Positions 1-5,316 of a DNA stretch of 5,316 nucleotides are shown here, piece by piece. The number at the start of each line of letters is the position of its first letter. Positions within the stretch are counted from its first letter, which is position 1. Origin of the DNA: Pseudomonadota bacterium (GTDB taxonomy: Bacteria > Pseudomonadota > Alphaproteobacteria > Acetobacterales > Acetobacteraceae); NCBI GenBank assembly GCA_021826485.1, contig JAKAZX010000297.1, forward strand, positions 1 through 5,316, written 5' to 3'. Both the position numbers and the translations under genes were made by a program. Under the pieces are notes generated by a model that was not told where the DNA came from, searched no databases, and worked only from the letters and a program-made list of their open reading frames with translations.

Positions 1-2
1 GC

Positions 3-134
3 GACAGCCGGGCGACCCTGCCGCAGATGGAAGCGGCGTTCCGCGACCAGCCGTGCTGGCATGCGGCCGGGCAGGGGCCGGACGTACTCGCCTATGCCCG
101 CGACCCCGCCTGCGCCCCGAGTGCGGCGCGGTAG
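3..134 (+). CDS. C-terminal end of an unrecognised protein (5' end outside window)
   Basis: An open frame enters from the left edge in frame 3 and stops at TAG 132-134, giving 43 residues that begin DSRATLPQMEAAFRDQ. I chose this frame because 38 of its 43 codons end in G or C, as in the other genes here. The other plus frames read straight through into the antisense of the next gene. The peptide has two cysteines (fragment residues 18 and 37), two tryptophan/aromatic-rich spots and a short Ala/Pro tail. I do not recognise the family and assign no function. It converges on the minus-strand DinB-family gene with only seven bases between the two stop codons, so any terminator must overlap coding sequence. 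That it is coding is likely; its identity is unknown. Confidence 0.6.
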   Translation, partial: DSRATLPQMEAAFRDQPCWHAAGQGPDVLAYARDPACAPSAAR

Positions 135-141
135 GGACGGG

Positions 142-645
142 TCAGGTCGGCAGGACCAGGAACAGGTCGGTGTCCCCGGTCCGCTCGCCGGCGGCGGTCA
201 GCATGGCGTGGACCTGGCCGCGGTGGTGCGTCTGATGGTTGAACATGTGCGTCACCAGCATCGACCGCGCCGCAGTCACCTCCCGCTGCGCGGCGCCGCT
301 GAACCAGCGCAGTTCGCCGGCGAGCCAGGCGGCGTCCAGCGCGGCGGCCCAGGCCTCGATCGCGGCGTCGGTCTCCACCCGCGCGGCATGAAGGGCCGCG
401 AAGTCCGCCGCCAGCGCGACGCTTTCGCCCATCGTCTGCGCGGGTTTCGGCCAGCCTGCGAACCGCGCCATCCAGGTGCGGTCGCCCCAGACCAGATGGC
501 TCAGCGTGCCCTCGATGCTGCCCCAGAAGGCGCCGCGGTCGCGACGGCGCTCCTCCGGCGGGAGGCGGGAGGCGGCGGCGTACAGGCGGCGGTTCATTTC
601 CGCGTTGTACGCCGCCATCATCCGCACCCAGTCGGGCGTGATCAT
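142..645 (-). CDS. DinB-family (four-helix, metal-binding) protein
   Basis: This is a 167-residue protein of the usual DinB/DUF664 length. It has the family pattern of three widely spaced histidines that normally bind a divalent metal: H50 in LSHLVWGD, then H137 and H141 in the motif FNHQTHHRGQVH. Other typical features are the N-terminal LYAAASRLPPEE segment and a largely helical, Ala-rich composition. No signal peptide or membrane segment is seen, so it is probably cytoplasmic. DinB-superfamily members include metal-dependent thiol transferases and DNA-damage-inducible proteins, but many have no known reaction, and substrate cannot be told here. The start is ATG 645-643. It overlaps the TGA of the upstream Rieske ferredoxin gene as ATGA, and no Shine-Dalgarno sequence precedes it, which points to translational coupling. 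An in-frame ATG at 771 would add 42 low-complexity residues antiparallel to the ferredoxin coding region and is rejected. Family assignment is firm; role is unknown. Confidence 0.9.
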   Translation of the reverse strand: MITPDWVRMMAAYNAEMNRRLYAAASRLPPEERRRDRGAFWGSIEGTLSHLVWGDRTWMARFAGWPKPAQTMGESVALAADFAALHAARVETDAAIEAWAAALDAAWLAGELRWFSGAAQREVTAARSMLVTHMFNHQTHHRGQVHAMLTAAGERTGDTDLFLVLPT

Positions 646-968
646 CCAGGCAGGCCGATCAGCACCGCGTCGCCCTCGAGTCGCACCGGGTAGCGGGCCA
701 GATCCTCCTCCGCCGGCGGCGCGAGCGCCTTGCCGGTGCAAACGTCGAAGCGGGCGGCATGCAGCGGGCATTCGATCTGGGTGCCTTCCAGCCAGCCGTC
801 GGTCAGCAGCGCGAACGCATGGGTGCAGACATTCGCGGTCGCGTGCCAGCCGCCGTCCTCGGTATGGAACAGCGCGATCTGCTTGCCGCCGGCCTCCACG
901 GCCTGCATTTCTCCCGCCGGGATATCCCCGGCACGCGCGACACGCACCCAGTTTGCTGCTTCATTCAT
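642..968 (-). CDS. Rieske [2Fe-2S] ferredoxin (non-heme dioxygenase ferredoxin type)
   Basis: This 108-residue protein is the size of the soluble Rieske ferredoxins that pass electrons from a flavoprotein reductase to a Rieske oxygenase. The cluster ligands are all present: C48-T-H50 and C67-P-L-H70, separated by a 16-residue loop. The second motif continues AARFDVCTGK, as in dioxygenase ferredoxins (HcaC/BphF-like and NirD-like small proteins). No signal sequence or transmembrane anchor is visible, unlike respiratory Rieske proteins, so it should be cytoplasmic. I chose ATG 968-966 because a perfect AGGAGG (minus strand, 982-977) sits eight bases before it; an ATG at 998 would add ten residues with no better signal. 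It is divergent from a ferredoxin reductase gene 64 bases away, its most likely electron donor. The downstream DinB gene overlaps its stop. The electron acceptor is not in the window. A NirD-type or unrelated redox role is the main alternative. Confidence 0.93.
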   Translation of the reverse strand: MNEAANWVRVARAGDIPAGEMQAVEAGGKQIALFHTEDGGWHATANVCTHAFALLTDGWLEGTQIECPLHAARFDVCTGKALAPPAEEDLARYPVRLEGDAVLIGLPG

Positions 969-1032
969 ACACGGCACCTCCTGTTGCCGGCCGATCATGC
1001 CGGAGCGGCGGGGGCTTGAGGAGAGTGGACGG
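969..1032. promoter_or_regulatory. Divergent intergenic region between ferredoxin and reductase genes
   Basis: These 64 bases separate two divergent starts and carry both ribosome binding sites: AGGAGG on the minus strand, and AGGAG at 1019-1023 on the plus strand, nine bases before ATG 1033. Between them is an inverted repeat, CCGGC at 987-991 and GCCGG at 999-1003, around a seven-base spacer that contains GATC. I see no convincing -35/-10 pair on either strand, so promoters may lie partly inside the opposing gene. The repeat could be an operator for shared control, but five-base GC arms are common by chance in this composition. Confidence 0.4.
977..982 (-). promoter_or_regulatory. Ribosome binding site of the Rieske ferredoxin gene
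   Basis: On the minus strand the six bases read AGGAGG, a full Shine-Dalgarno match, eight bases upstream of ATG 968-966. It decides the start in favour of MNEAANWV over the upstream in-frame ATG at 998. Confidence 0.8.
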
Positions 1033-2244
1033 ATGGCGGACGGAACGACGGTGATCGTCGGCGCAGGGCAGGCCGGCGCGCACGCGGCGGTGGCGATGCG
1101 GCAGGCGGGGCTGGCCGGCCGCGTGGTGCTGCTGGGGGAGGAGCCGCATCCGCCCTATGAGCGCCCGCCGCTGTCCAAGGCCGTGCTGACCGAGCCGCAG
1201 GAGCCGGAACCCGGCTGGTTCTACCCGCCGGCCCGCTATGCCGAACTTGCGATCGACCTGCGCACCGGCCAGCACGTCACCGGCATCGAGCCGGAGGCCG
1301 GCCGCGTGGTGCTCGCGAACGGGGAGCATCTGGCATTCGACCGGCTGGTGCTGGCGACCGGCGGGCGCCCGCGCACCCTCCCCGTGCCGGGCGGGGCGGC
1401 GGCGCTGACGCTGCGAACGCTGGAGGATGCGCGCGCCCTGCGGGCGCGCCTCGCACCCGGGCAGGATGTGGTGTGCATCGGCGCCGGGGTGATCGGGCTG
1501 GAGGTCGCGGCCTCCGCCCATGCCCGCGGCTGTCGCGTGACCGTGATCGAGGCGCTGCCGACCGCGCTCGGCCGCTCCGCCGCGCCGGAGATGGCGGCGT
1601 GGGTGGTGGGCCTGCACCGGCGCGCCGGCGTGACGCTGCATTTCGGCGCGGCGGTGGCCGAGATCGTGCCCGGGGAGGTGCGCTGCGCCGGCGGGCTGCG
1701 GGTGAAGGCCGATCTGGTGCTGGCCGGCATCGGCATCATCCGCAACACCGAACTGGCGGCGGCGGCGGGGGTCGCGGTGGATAACGGCATCCTGGTCGAC
1801 GAGGCGGGGCGGACGAGCCTGCCCGGCCTGTTCGCCGCGGGCGACGTGGCGGCGTTCCGCCACGCGCGGCTCGGCACGGTGGTGCGGCTGGAATCATGGC
1901 GCCATGCGCAGGACCACGGCGCCGCGGTCGGCCGCGCGGTCGCCGGCCAGACCGTCGCCTATGACGAGGTGCCGTGGTTCTGGACCGACCAGTACGGCCG
2001 CAACATCCAGGTGGCCGGCCTGCCGGCGGCGGCGGTGCGCAGCGTGCTGCGCGGCACGACGGAGGATGCGAGCTTCTGCGCCTTCCACCTGGACGAGGCG
2101 GGCCGCGTGGTGGCGGCAACCGGCGTCGATGCGCCGCGCGAGGTGCGGGCGGCGATGGCGCTGATTCGCGCCGGCAGCGTCGTCGATCCGGCGCGGCTGG
2201 CCGATCCCGCGGTCAAGCCGCAGGCGCTGGTGCGCGCCCCGTAA
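1033..2244 (+). CDS. FAD-dependent NAD(P)H:ferredoxin reductase
   Basis: This 403-residue flavoprotein is of normal length for the ferredoxin reductases of oxygenase and P450 systems (HcaD, BphA4, putidaredoxin reductase type). It should move electrons from NAD(P)H through FAD to a [2Fe-2S] ferredoxin in the cytoplasm. Domains in order are: an FAD-binding Rossmann motif GAGQAG (10-15); the RPPLSK motif (44-49) typical of this family; ATGGRP (108-113); an NAD(P)-binding Rossmann motif GAGVIG (150-155) with an acidic residue, E173, at the end of the second strand, which favours NADH; the FAD-contacting GD pair (270-271) in LFAAGDVA; and a C-terminal reductase domain with WTDQ (317-320). The start ATG is set by AGGAG nine bases upstream; longer in-frame starts run through the ferredoxin antisense. 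Its divergent neighbour is the probable partner ferredoxin. No redox-active CxxxxC is present, so it is not a disulfide reductase. The oxygenase it serves is not in the window. Confidence 0.95.
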   Translation: MADGTTVIVGAGQAGAHAAVAMRQAGLAGRVVLLGEEPHPPYERPPLSKAVLTEPQEPEPGWFYPPARYAELAIDLRTGQHVTGIEPEAGRVVLANGEHLAFDRLVLATGGRPRTLPVPGGAAALTLRTLEDARALRARLAPGQDVVCIGAGVIGLEVAASAHARGCRVTVIEALPTALGRSAAPEMAAWVVGLHRRAGVTLHFGAAVAEIVPGEVRCAGGLRVKADLVLAGIGIIRNTELAAAAGVAVDNGILVDEAGRTSLPGLFAAGDVAAFRHARLGTVVRLESWRHAQDHGAAVGRAVAGQTVAYDEVPWFWTDQYGRNIQVAGLPAAAVRSVLRGTTEDASFCAFHLDEAGRVVAATGVDAPREVRAAMALIRAGSVVDPARLADPAVKPQALVRAP

Positions 2245-2246
2245 CG

Positions 2247-2276
2247 GCCGGCGACGGGACTGGACGCCCCGCCGGC
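2247..2276 (+). terminator. Weak GC hairpin after the reductase gene
   Basis: Two bases after the TAA, GCCGGCG (2247-2253) can pair with CGCCGGC (2270-2276) across a 16-base loop, in which GGG (2256-2258) can also pair with CCC (2267-2269). No T-run follows, so it does not meet the intrinsic terminator pattern. It may only slow transcription, or be a chance outcome of GC-rich sequence. Confidence 0.25.
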
Positions 2277-2314
2277 GCGCGCGCACCATGACGACGCAGC
2301 GGCAAGCCAAAGGC

Positions 2315-2327
2315 AAGGAACGTTCCG
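2315..2327 (+). promoter_or_regulatory. Ribosome binding site with overlapping palindrome before the GTG start
   Basis: AAGGAA at 2315-2320 lies seven bases before the GTG at 2328 and supports that start. The last four bases of the site are the left part of a perfect ten-base palindrome, GGAACGTTCC (2317-2326), that fills the space up to the start codon. An ATG at 2288 is out of frame with the gene and is not a competing start. Confidence 0.55.
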
Positions 2328-3878
2328 GTGACATCAGCGCCCAGTTTCAGCACGATCTATGCCTTCGGCGACAGCCTGTCGGACGGCGGCAACCTGTCCA
2401 CGCTGACCACCGGACTTGGCGCGACTGAGCCGGTTTCGCCACCGTATTATCAGGCGACCTACGATGTCGGCGGCGTCGCCAAGACCGTCGGCAACGTGTT
2501 CAGCAACGGGCCGACCTGGGTGCAGGATCTGTCCGTCACGCTCGGCCTCGGCACGCTGGCGCCGAGCCTGCTCGGCGGGACGGATTTCGCCGTCGGCGGG
2601 GCGGAGACCGGGCCGACCACGCTGAACCAGGGCAACAGCCAGCTTGCCGCGATCTCGCTGCCGTCGCAGATCGCCGACTTCCGCACCACCGTCGCATCGC
2701 CGTCGGCCAACGCGCTGTACACGCTGTGGATCGGCTCGAACGATCTGCTCGACATCCTCGGCGCCACCAGCCTGACCGCGGCGCAGCAGGCGAGCGACGT
2801 CACCACGGCGGTCAACAACGAACTGAACGACGTCGCCTCCCTGGTCGCGGCGGGGGCGAAGAACCTGCTGGTGGTCGATGTGCCCGATCTGGGCAAGACG
2901 CCGGAGGTGATGGACGGGCTTGCCAACAACACCAGCACGCCGTCGGCATCGTTCGATGCGCTCGCCTCCCAGCTTGCGGCGAACTACGACGCGCAATTGA
3001 ACGCGGGGCTGGAGGCGGTCGCCAAGCCGGACGGGCTTGATCTGCACATCCTCAATGCGTTCCAGATCATCGACAATGCGGTGGCGACGCCGTCCGCCTA
3101 CGGGCTGAGCAACGTCACGCAGCCGGTGTGGAGCGGCAGCTTCACCTCGGCCAGCAGCGGCACGCTGGCAGCGACCGGATCGGCGCAGAACGGGTATCTG
3201 TTCTTCGACCATCTGCATCCGACCGAAACCGGGCATCAGGTGATCGCCGCCGCCGCGCTCACGGCACTGGAAGGGCCGCCGGCCTGCTTCGCCGCCGGCA
3301 CGCGCATCACGACGGCGCGCGGCCCGGTGCCGGTGGAGGCGCTGTGCGTCGGCGACATGGTGCAGACGACGGAGGGGCCGGCGCCGGTGATCTGGCTCGG
3401 GCATCGCCATCTGCATTGCGACGGCAGCGTGCGCGATGCCGATGTCTGGCCGGTGCACGTCGCGGCGCATGCGTTCGGCATGGGACGGCCGGCGCGCGAC
3501 GTGCTGCTGTCGCCGGACCACGCGGTGTTCTGCGACGGCGTGCTGATCCCGGTGCGCTATCTGGTGAACGACGCGACGGTGCGGCAGGTGCGGATGCCGC
3601 AGGTGACGTACTGGCATGTCGAACTGCCGCAACACGCCGTGCTGCTGGCGGATGGGCTGCCGGCGGAATCCTATCTGGACACCGGCAACCGCGACGCCTT
3701 CGCCAACGGTGCCGACCTGCCACGGCGGGCGGCGCGGCGGTGCGCGGCGCTGGTGATGCAGGGCCGCGTGCGCGACGCGGTGTACCGGCGGCTGATCGTC
3801 CAGGCGCTGGCGCTGGGCTGGCAGATGGAGCCGTGCGGCGGCGACGCCGTGGAGTGGCGCGCGCCCCAGGCCGCTTGA
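2328..3878 (+). CDS. SGNH/GDSL hydrolase fused to a C-terminal Hint domain
   Basis: This is a 516-residue two-domain protein. Residues about 8-314 form an SGNH/GDSL esterase-lipase fold. Block I is FGDSLSDGG with nucleophile S16, followed by a block II glycine in FAVGG (87-91), block III GSND (136-139), and block V DHLHP with catalytic D294 and H297. This family hydrolyses ester bonds in lipids, acylated sugars or similar substrates; the actual substrate is unknown. Residues about 320-455 form a Hint_2-type domain that opens C320-FAAGTRITTARGPVPVEAL and contains LLSPDHAV (393-400, H398) and the family end LPAESYLDTGN. Hint domains in hedgehog proteins and inteins start chain cleavage at such a cysteine. 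The last 60 residues are an Arg-rich helical tail. The protein begins at the first SGNH strand without a signal peptide or visible RTX repeats, so any export route is unclear. GTG is chosen as the start from the AAGGAA site seven bases upstream. Domain calls are strong; autoprocessing is inference. Confidence 0.93.
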   Translation: MTSAPSFSTIYAFGDSLSDGGNLSTLTTGLGATEPVSPPYYQATYDVGGVAKTVGNVFSNGPTWVQDLSVTLGLGTLAPSLLGGTDFAVGGAETGPTTLNQGNSQLAAISLPSQIADFRTTVASPSANALYTLWIGSNDLLDILGATSLTAAQQASDVTTAVNNELNDVASLVAAGAKNLLVVDVPDLGKTPEVMDGLANNTSTPSASFDALASQLAANYDAQLNAGLEAVAKPDGLDLHILNAFQIIDNAVATPSAYGLSNVTQPVWSGSFTSASSGTLAATGSAQNGYLFFDHLHPTETGHQVIAAAALTALEGPPACFAAGTRITTARGPVPVEALCVGDMVQTTEGPAPVIWLGHRHLHCDGSVRDADVWPVHVAAHAFGMGRPARDVLLSPDHAVFCDGVLIPVRYLVNDATVRQVRMPQVTYWHVELPQHAVLLADGLPAESYLDTGNRDAFANGADLPRRAARRCAALVMQGRVRDAVYRRLIVQALALGWQMEPCGGDAVEWRAPQAA

Positions 3879-3920
3879 CGGCTCAGAGCGTGTGAAAGAC
3901 ATCGACGCGCGACGCCTTTG

Positions 3921-3947
3921 CCTCTCCGCCCCGCTGGGGCGGAGAGG
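3921..3947. repeat. Perfect inverted repeat, 12-base stem, between convergent genes
   Basis: CCTCTCCGCCCC (3921-3932) is the exact reverse complement of GGGGCGGAGAGG (3936-3947), with only GCT between the arms. It is the main structure in the 118-base gap (3879-3996) between the SGNH-Hint stop and the acoC-like stop. Neither strand has a T-run after the stem, so it is not a textbook intrinsic terminator. It could still protect or end both transcripts, or be one copy of a dispersed REP-like palindrome. The window shows only this copy. Confidence 0.6.
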
Positions 3948-3996
3948 GAGAGTTCCGCTGACCCGGTAACGCTCGTCGGCATTCCTTCACATGCCC

Positions 3997-5130
3997 TCAA
4001 CCCCCCGCGAAGGCGACGAACTCCGCGATCAGCCGGTTCACCGCGGCCGGTTGTTCCATGTGGACCATGTGTCCGGCATCCGGCAGCACGTGTCGCCGTC
4101 CCGTCGGCACCGCCGCGGCATGGGCGGCGGGGATGATGCGGTCGCGTTCGCCCCAGATCACCTGCACCGGCACGTCGGGCGCCGCCACCGAGTCGGCCAG
4201 CACCGTCACCTGCCCGCCATCGGCGAAGTTGGCGGCGGCGATCTTGCGCAGCGCCGCTGCGACGCCGTCGAGCCGCTTGTACTTCAGCAGGTTCTCCACC
4301 ATGTCGCGGCTGACCAGGGAGGGATCGGCGAACAGCGCCTCCACCGTCGCCTTCATCTCCTTGCGCTTGTCGGCGCGGACGAAGCCGTCGATGTAGTCGG
4401 CATTCACCTCCCGCCCCAGGCCGGCAGGGCAGACGAGTGTCGCGGAGAGGATCCGTGACGGCTCGTCCAGCAGCATGCGCAGCGCGATCGCACCGCCGAG
4501 CGAATGGCCCACCAGATGGGCGCGGCCGATCTGCAATGCCGCCATCGCGCCGCGCACCGCCTCGGCCAGCGCAGCAACGCCGCCGTCGCCGGGCACGTCC
4601 TTCGATGCGCCGCCGTGGCCGGGCAGATCGAGCGCATACACGGCCCGGTCGGTCGCGAGGTCCGGCTGGTTGAGCTGCCAGTTCAGCAGGTCGCCGCCGA
4701 AGCCGTGGATCATCATGATCGGCGGCGCCGCGTCATGCGCCACGTCCGGCCCCATGCGCAGAATGCGCGCGTTCCAGCCGGAGGCTGGCAGCATGTACGG
4801 CTCCGGCCCCGCATCCACGACCGCTTCCGCCTGGTGCTGGCGGTGCTCGGCGACGAAGGCGTCGATCTCGGCGTCGCCGACGGCGGCGTCGGCGACCACG
4901 CCGAGCAGCGCGCCGACCGGCAGCGTCTCCCCCTCGCCGGCGACCCGGCGGCGCAGCGTGCCGGTGACGGGCGATTCGAAGACGTTGGTGATCTTGCTGG
5001 TCTCGATCTCCAGAATCTCGTCGCCCTGCGTCACCTGCGCGCCTTCGGCGACCAGCCAGGCATTCACCTTGCCTTCGGTCATCGCGAGGCCCCATTTCGG
5101 CATCCCGATCGGCCGGATCGCGTCGGTCAT
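3997..5130 (-). CDS. acoC: Acetoin dehydrogenase E2: dihydrolipoyl acyltransferase, lipoyl plus alpha/beta hydrolase
   Basis: This 377-residue protein has the AcoC architecture and length. Residues 1-80 are a biotinyl/lipoyl domain (MPKWGLAMTEG) with the lipoylated lysine K46 in EIETSKITNVFESP. A short Ala/Glu/His-containing linker follows. Residues about 118-375 are an alpha/beta hydrolase fold, with oxyanion motif HGFGG (142-146), nucleophile S210 in GHSLGG, acid D330 in GERDRIIP and H354 in DAGHMVH. In acetoin catabolism this subunit takes the acetyl group made by the thiamine diphosphate E1 and passes it to CoA, giving acetyl-CoA. It lacks the peripheral subunit-binding domain and the CoA-dependent acyltransferase domain of pyruvate-type E2 proteins. 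The start ATG 5130-5128 is preceded by GGGGA on the minus strand, eight bases away. The upstream E1 beta stop is 12 bases away, consistent with one operon. A paralogous complex acting on another 2-hydroxyketone is possible. Confidence 0.92.
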   Translation of the reverse strand: MTDAIRPIGMPKWGLAMTEGKVNAWLVAEGAQVTQGDEILEIETSKITNVFESPVTGTLRRRVAGEGETLPVGALLGVVADAAVGDAEIDAFVAEHRQHQAEAVVDAGPEPYMLPASGWNARILRMGPDVAHDAAPPIMMIHGFGGDLLNWQLNQPDLATDRAVYALDLPGHGGASKDVPGDGGVAALAEAVRGAMAALQIGRAHLVGHSLGGAIALRMLLDEPSRILSATLVCPAGLGREVNADYIDGFVRADKRKEMKATVEALFADPSLVSRDMVENLLKYKRLDGVAAALRKIAAANFADGGQVTVLADSVAAPDVPVQVIWGERDRIIPAAHAAAVPTGRRHVLPDAGHMVHMEQPAAVNRLIAEFVAFAGG

Positions 5131-5142
5131 GTCCGCTGTCCC

Positions 5143-5316
5143 CTACTGCATCGTCGAACGCACCGCCGCGATGATGCGGGCGGAGGAGGGGATGTAGGCA
5201 TCCTCCAGCGACGGCGAGAAGGGCACCGGCACATGTGGCGGCGTGACCATGCGGACCGGTGCCTTCAGCGCCTTGAACGCATCCTCGGCGACGCGCGCGG
5301 CGATGTCCGCGGCCAT
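5143..5316 (-). CDS. acoB: Acetoin dehydrogenase E1 beta subunit, C-terminal fragment (continues beyond window)
   Basis: Reading the minus strand from the right edge gives 57 residues ending MTSRVAAIIRASSP in reverse order of position, that is, a C-terminus containing KAPVRMVTPPHVPVPFSPS, then LEDAYIPSSARIIAAVRSTMQ before the TAG at 5145-5143. The VTPPHVPVPFSP-LEDAYIP pattern is typical of the transketolase C-terminal domain of 2-oxoacid and acetoin dehydrogenase E1 beta subunits, where this tail helps pack the heterotetramer. A Met codon falls exactly at the window edge, but it is internal to the domain; family members are several hundred residues long and the rest must lie outside. The gene is 12 bases upstream of the acoC-like gene on the same strand, which supports an acetoin-type rather than pyruvate-type complex. 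The family is clear; the acetoin assignment rests mainly on that neighbour. Confidence 0.85.
   Translation of the reverse strand: MAADIAARVAEDAFKALKAPVRMVTPPHVPVPFSPSLEDAYIPSSARIIAAVRSTMQ

Noticed and set aside
61..693. 210-residue plus-strand open frame
   Set aside because: It is antisense to the DinB gene, is Arg/His/Pro-rich with no domain pattern, and uses the shadow frame of a well-supported minus-strand gene.
646..771. Longer DinB start at 771
   Set aside because: The extra 42 residues are Arg/Gly low-complexity from a shifted frame of the ferredoxin gene; the ATGA overlap at 645 fits the family length.
730..1032. N-terminal extension of the ferredoxin reductase from an ATG at 730
   Set aside because: The added 101 residues are antisense to the Rieske ferredoxin, have no similarity to reductase N-termini, and the ATG at 1033 has its own ribosome binding site directly before the Rossmann strand.
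961..1863. 300-residue minus-strand open frame opposite the reductase
   Set aside because: Composition is His/Arg/Gln-rich with no domain signature, and it overlaps a reductase with all motifs in order.
3285..3878. A true splicing intein inserted in an esterase gene
   Set aside because: There is no C-terminal extein completing the SGNH domain, which is already complete before C320, and there is no His-Asn splice junction.
3128..3895. 255-residue plus-strand frame inside the SGNH-Hint gene
   Set aside because: It is a +1-type shadow rich in Arg, Gly and Ala; the overlapping frame carries the conserved Hint motifs without interruption.
2334..3902. 522-residue minus-strand open frame
   Set aside because: It mirrors the whole SGNH-Hint gene, is dominated by Arg, His and Gln, and shows no motifs; long antisense frames are common at this GC content.

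Overview
The window is very GC-rich, with codon third positions mostly G or C, tight gene spacing and proteins rich in Ala, Arg and Gly. Together with a Hint_2-type domain opening CFAAGTRI, this suggests an alphaproteobacterium, most plausibly Acetobacteraceae. That assignment is an inference from composition and gene style; there is no rRNA or other marker here. Nothing in the window looks like a transposon, phage, tRNA or CRISPR array.

Left part (1-2244): the 3' end of an unrecognised plus-strand gene stops at 134. Seven bases later it meets a minus-strand pair that runs towards it: a small Rieske [2Fe-2S] ferredoxin (642-968) followed by a DinB-family protein (142-645). The ferredoxin stop and the DinB start overlap as ATGA. 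Across a 64-base divergent gap lies a plus-strand FAD/NAD(P)H ferredoxin reductase (1033-2244). The ferredoxin and reductase look like the electron-transfer half of a multicomponent Rieske non-heme iron oxygenase. No oxygenase subunit is in the window.

Middle part (2245-3996): after a short gap comes a 516-residue fusion of an SGNH/GDSL hydrolase with a C-terminal Hint (hedgehog/intein-type) domain, read from a GTG start. It has no visible signal peptide, and all SGNH catalytic blocks and the Hint N-terminal cysteine are present. This is the most unusual gene here: an esterase-type enzyme joined to a potentially self-cleaving module. A 118-base gap after it carries a perfect hairpin with a 12-base stem, lying between convergent genes.

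Right part (3997-5316): a minus-strand operon end, the C-terminus of an acetoin dehydrogenase E1 beta subunit (AcoB-like, cut by the window edge), then a lipoyl-domain plus alpha/beta-hydrolase E2 protein (AcoC-like). These belong to the thiamine diphosphate-dependent complex that splits acetoin into acetaldehyde and acetyl-CoA. The E1 alpha gene, if present, lies beyond the right edge.

Most of this is recognisable metabolic gene content. The features that merit follow-up are the SGNH-Hint fusion, the DinB gene coupled to a ferredoxin, and the intergenic palindromes.
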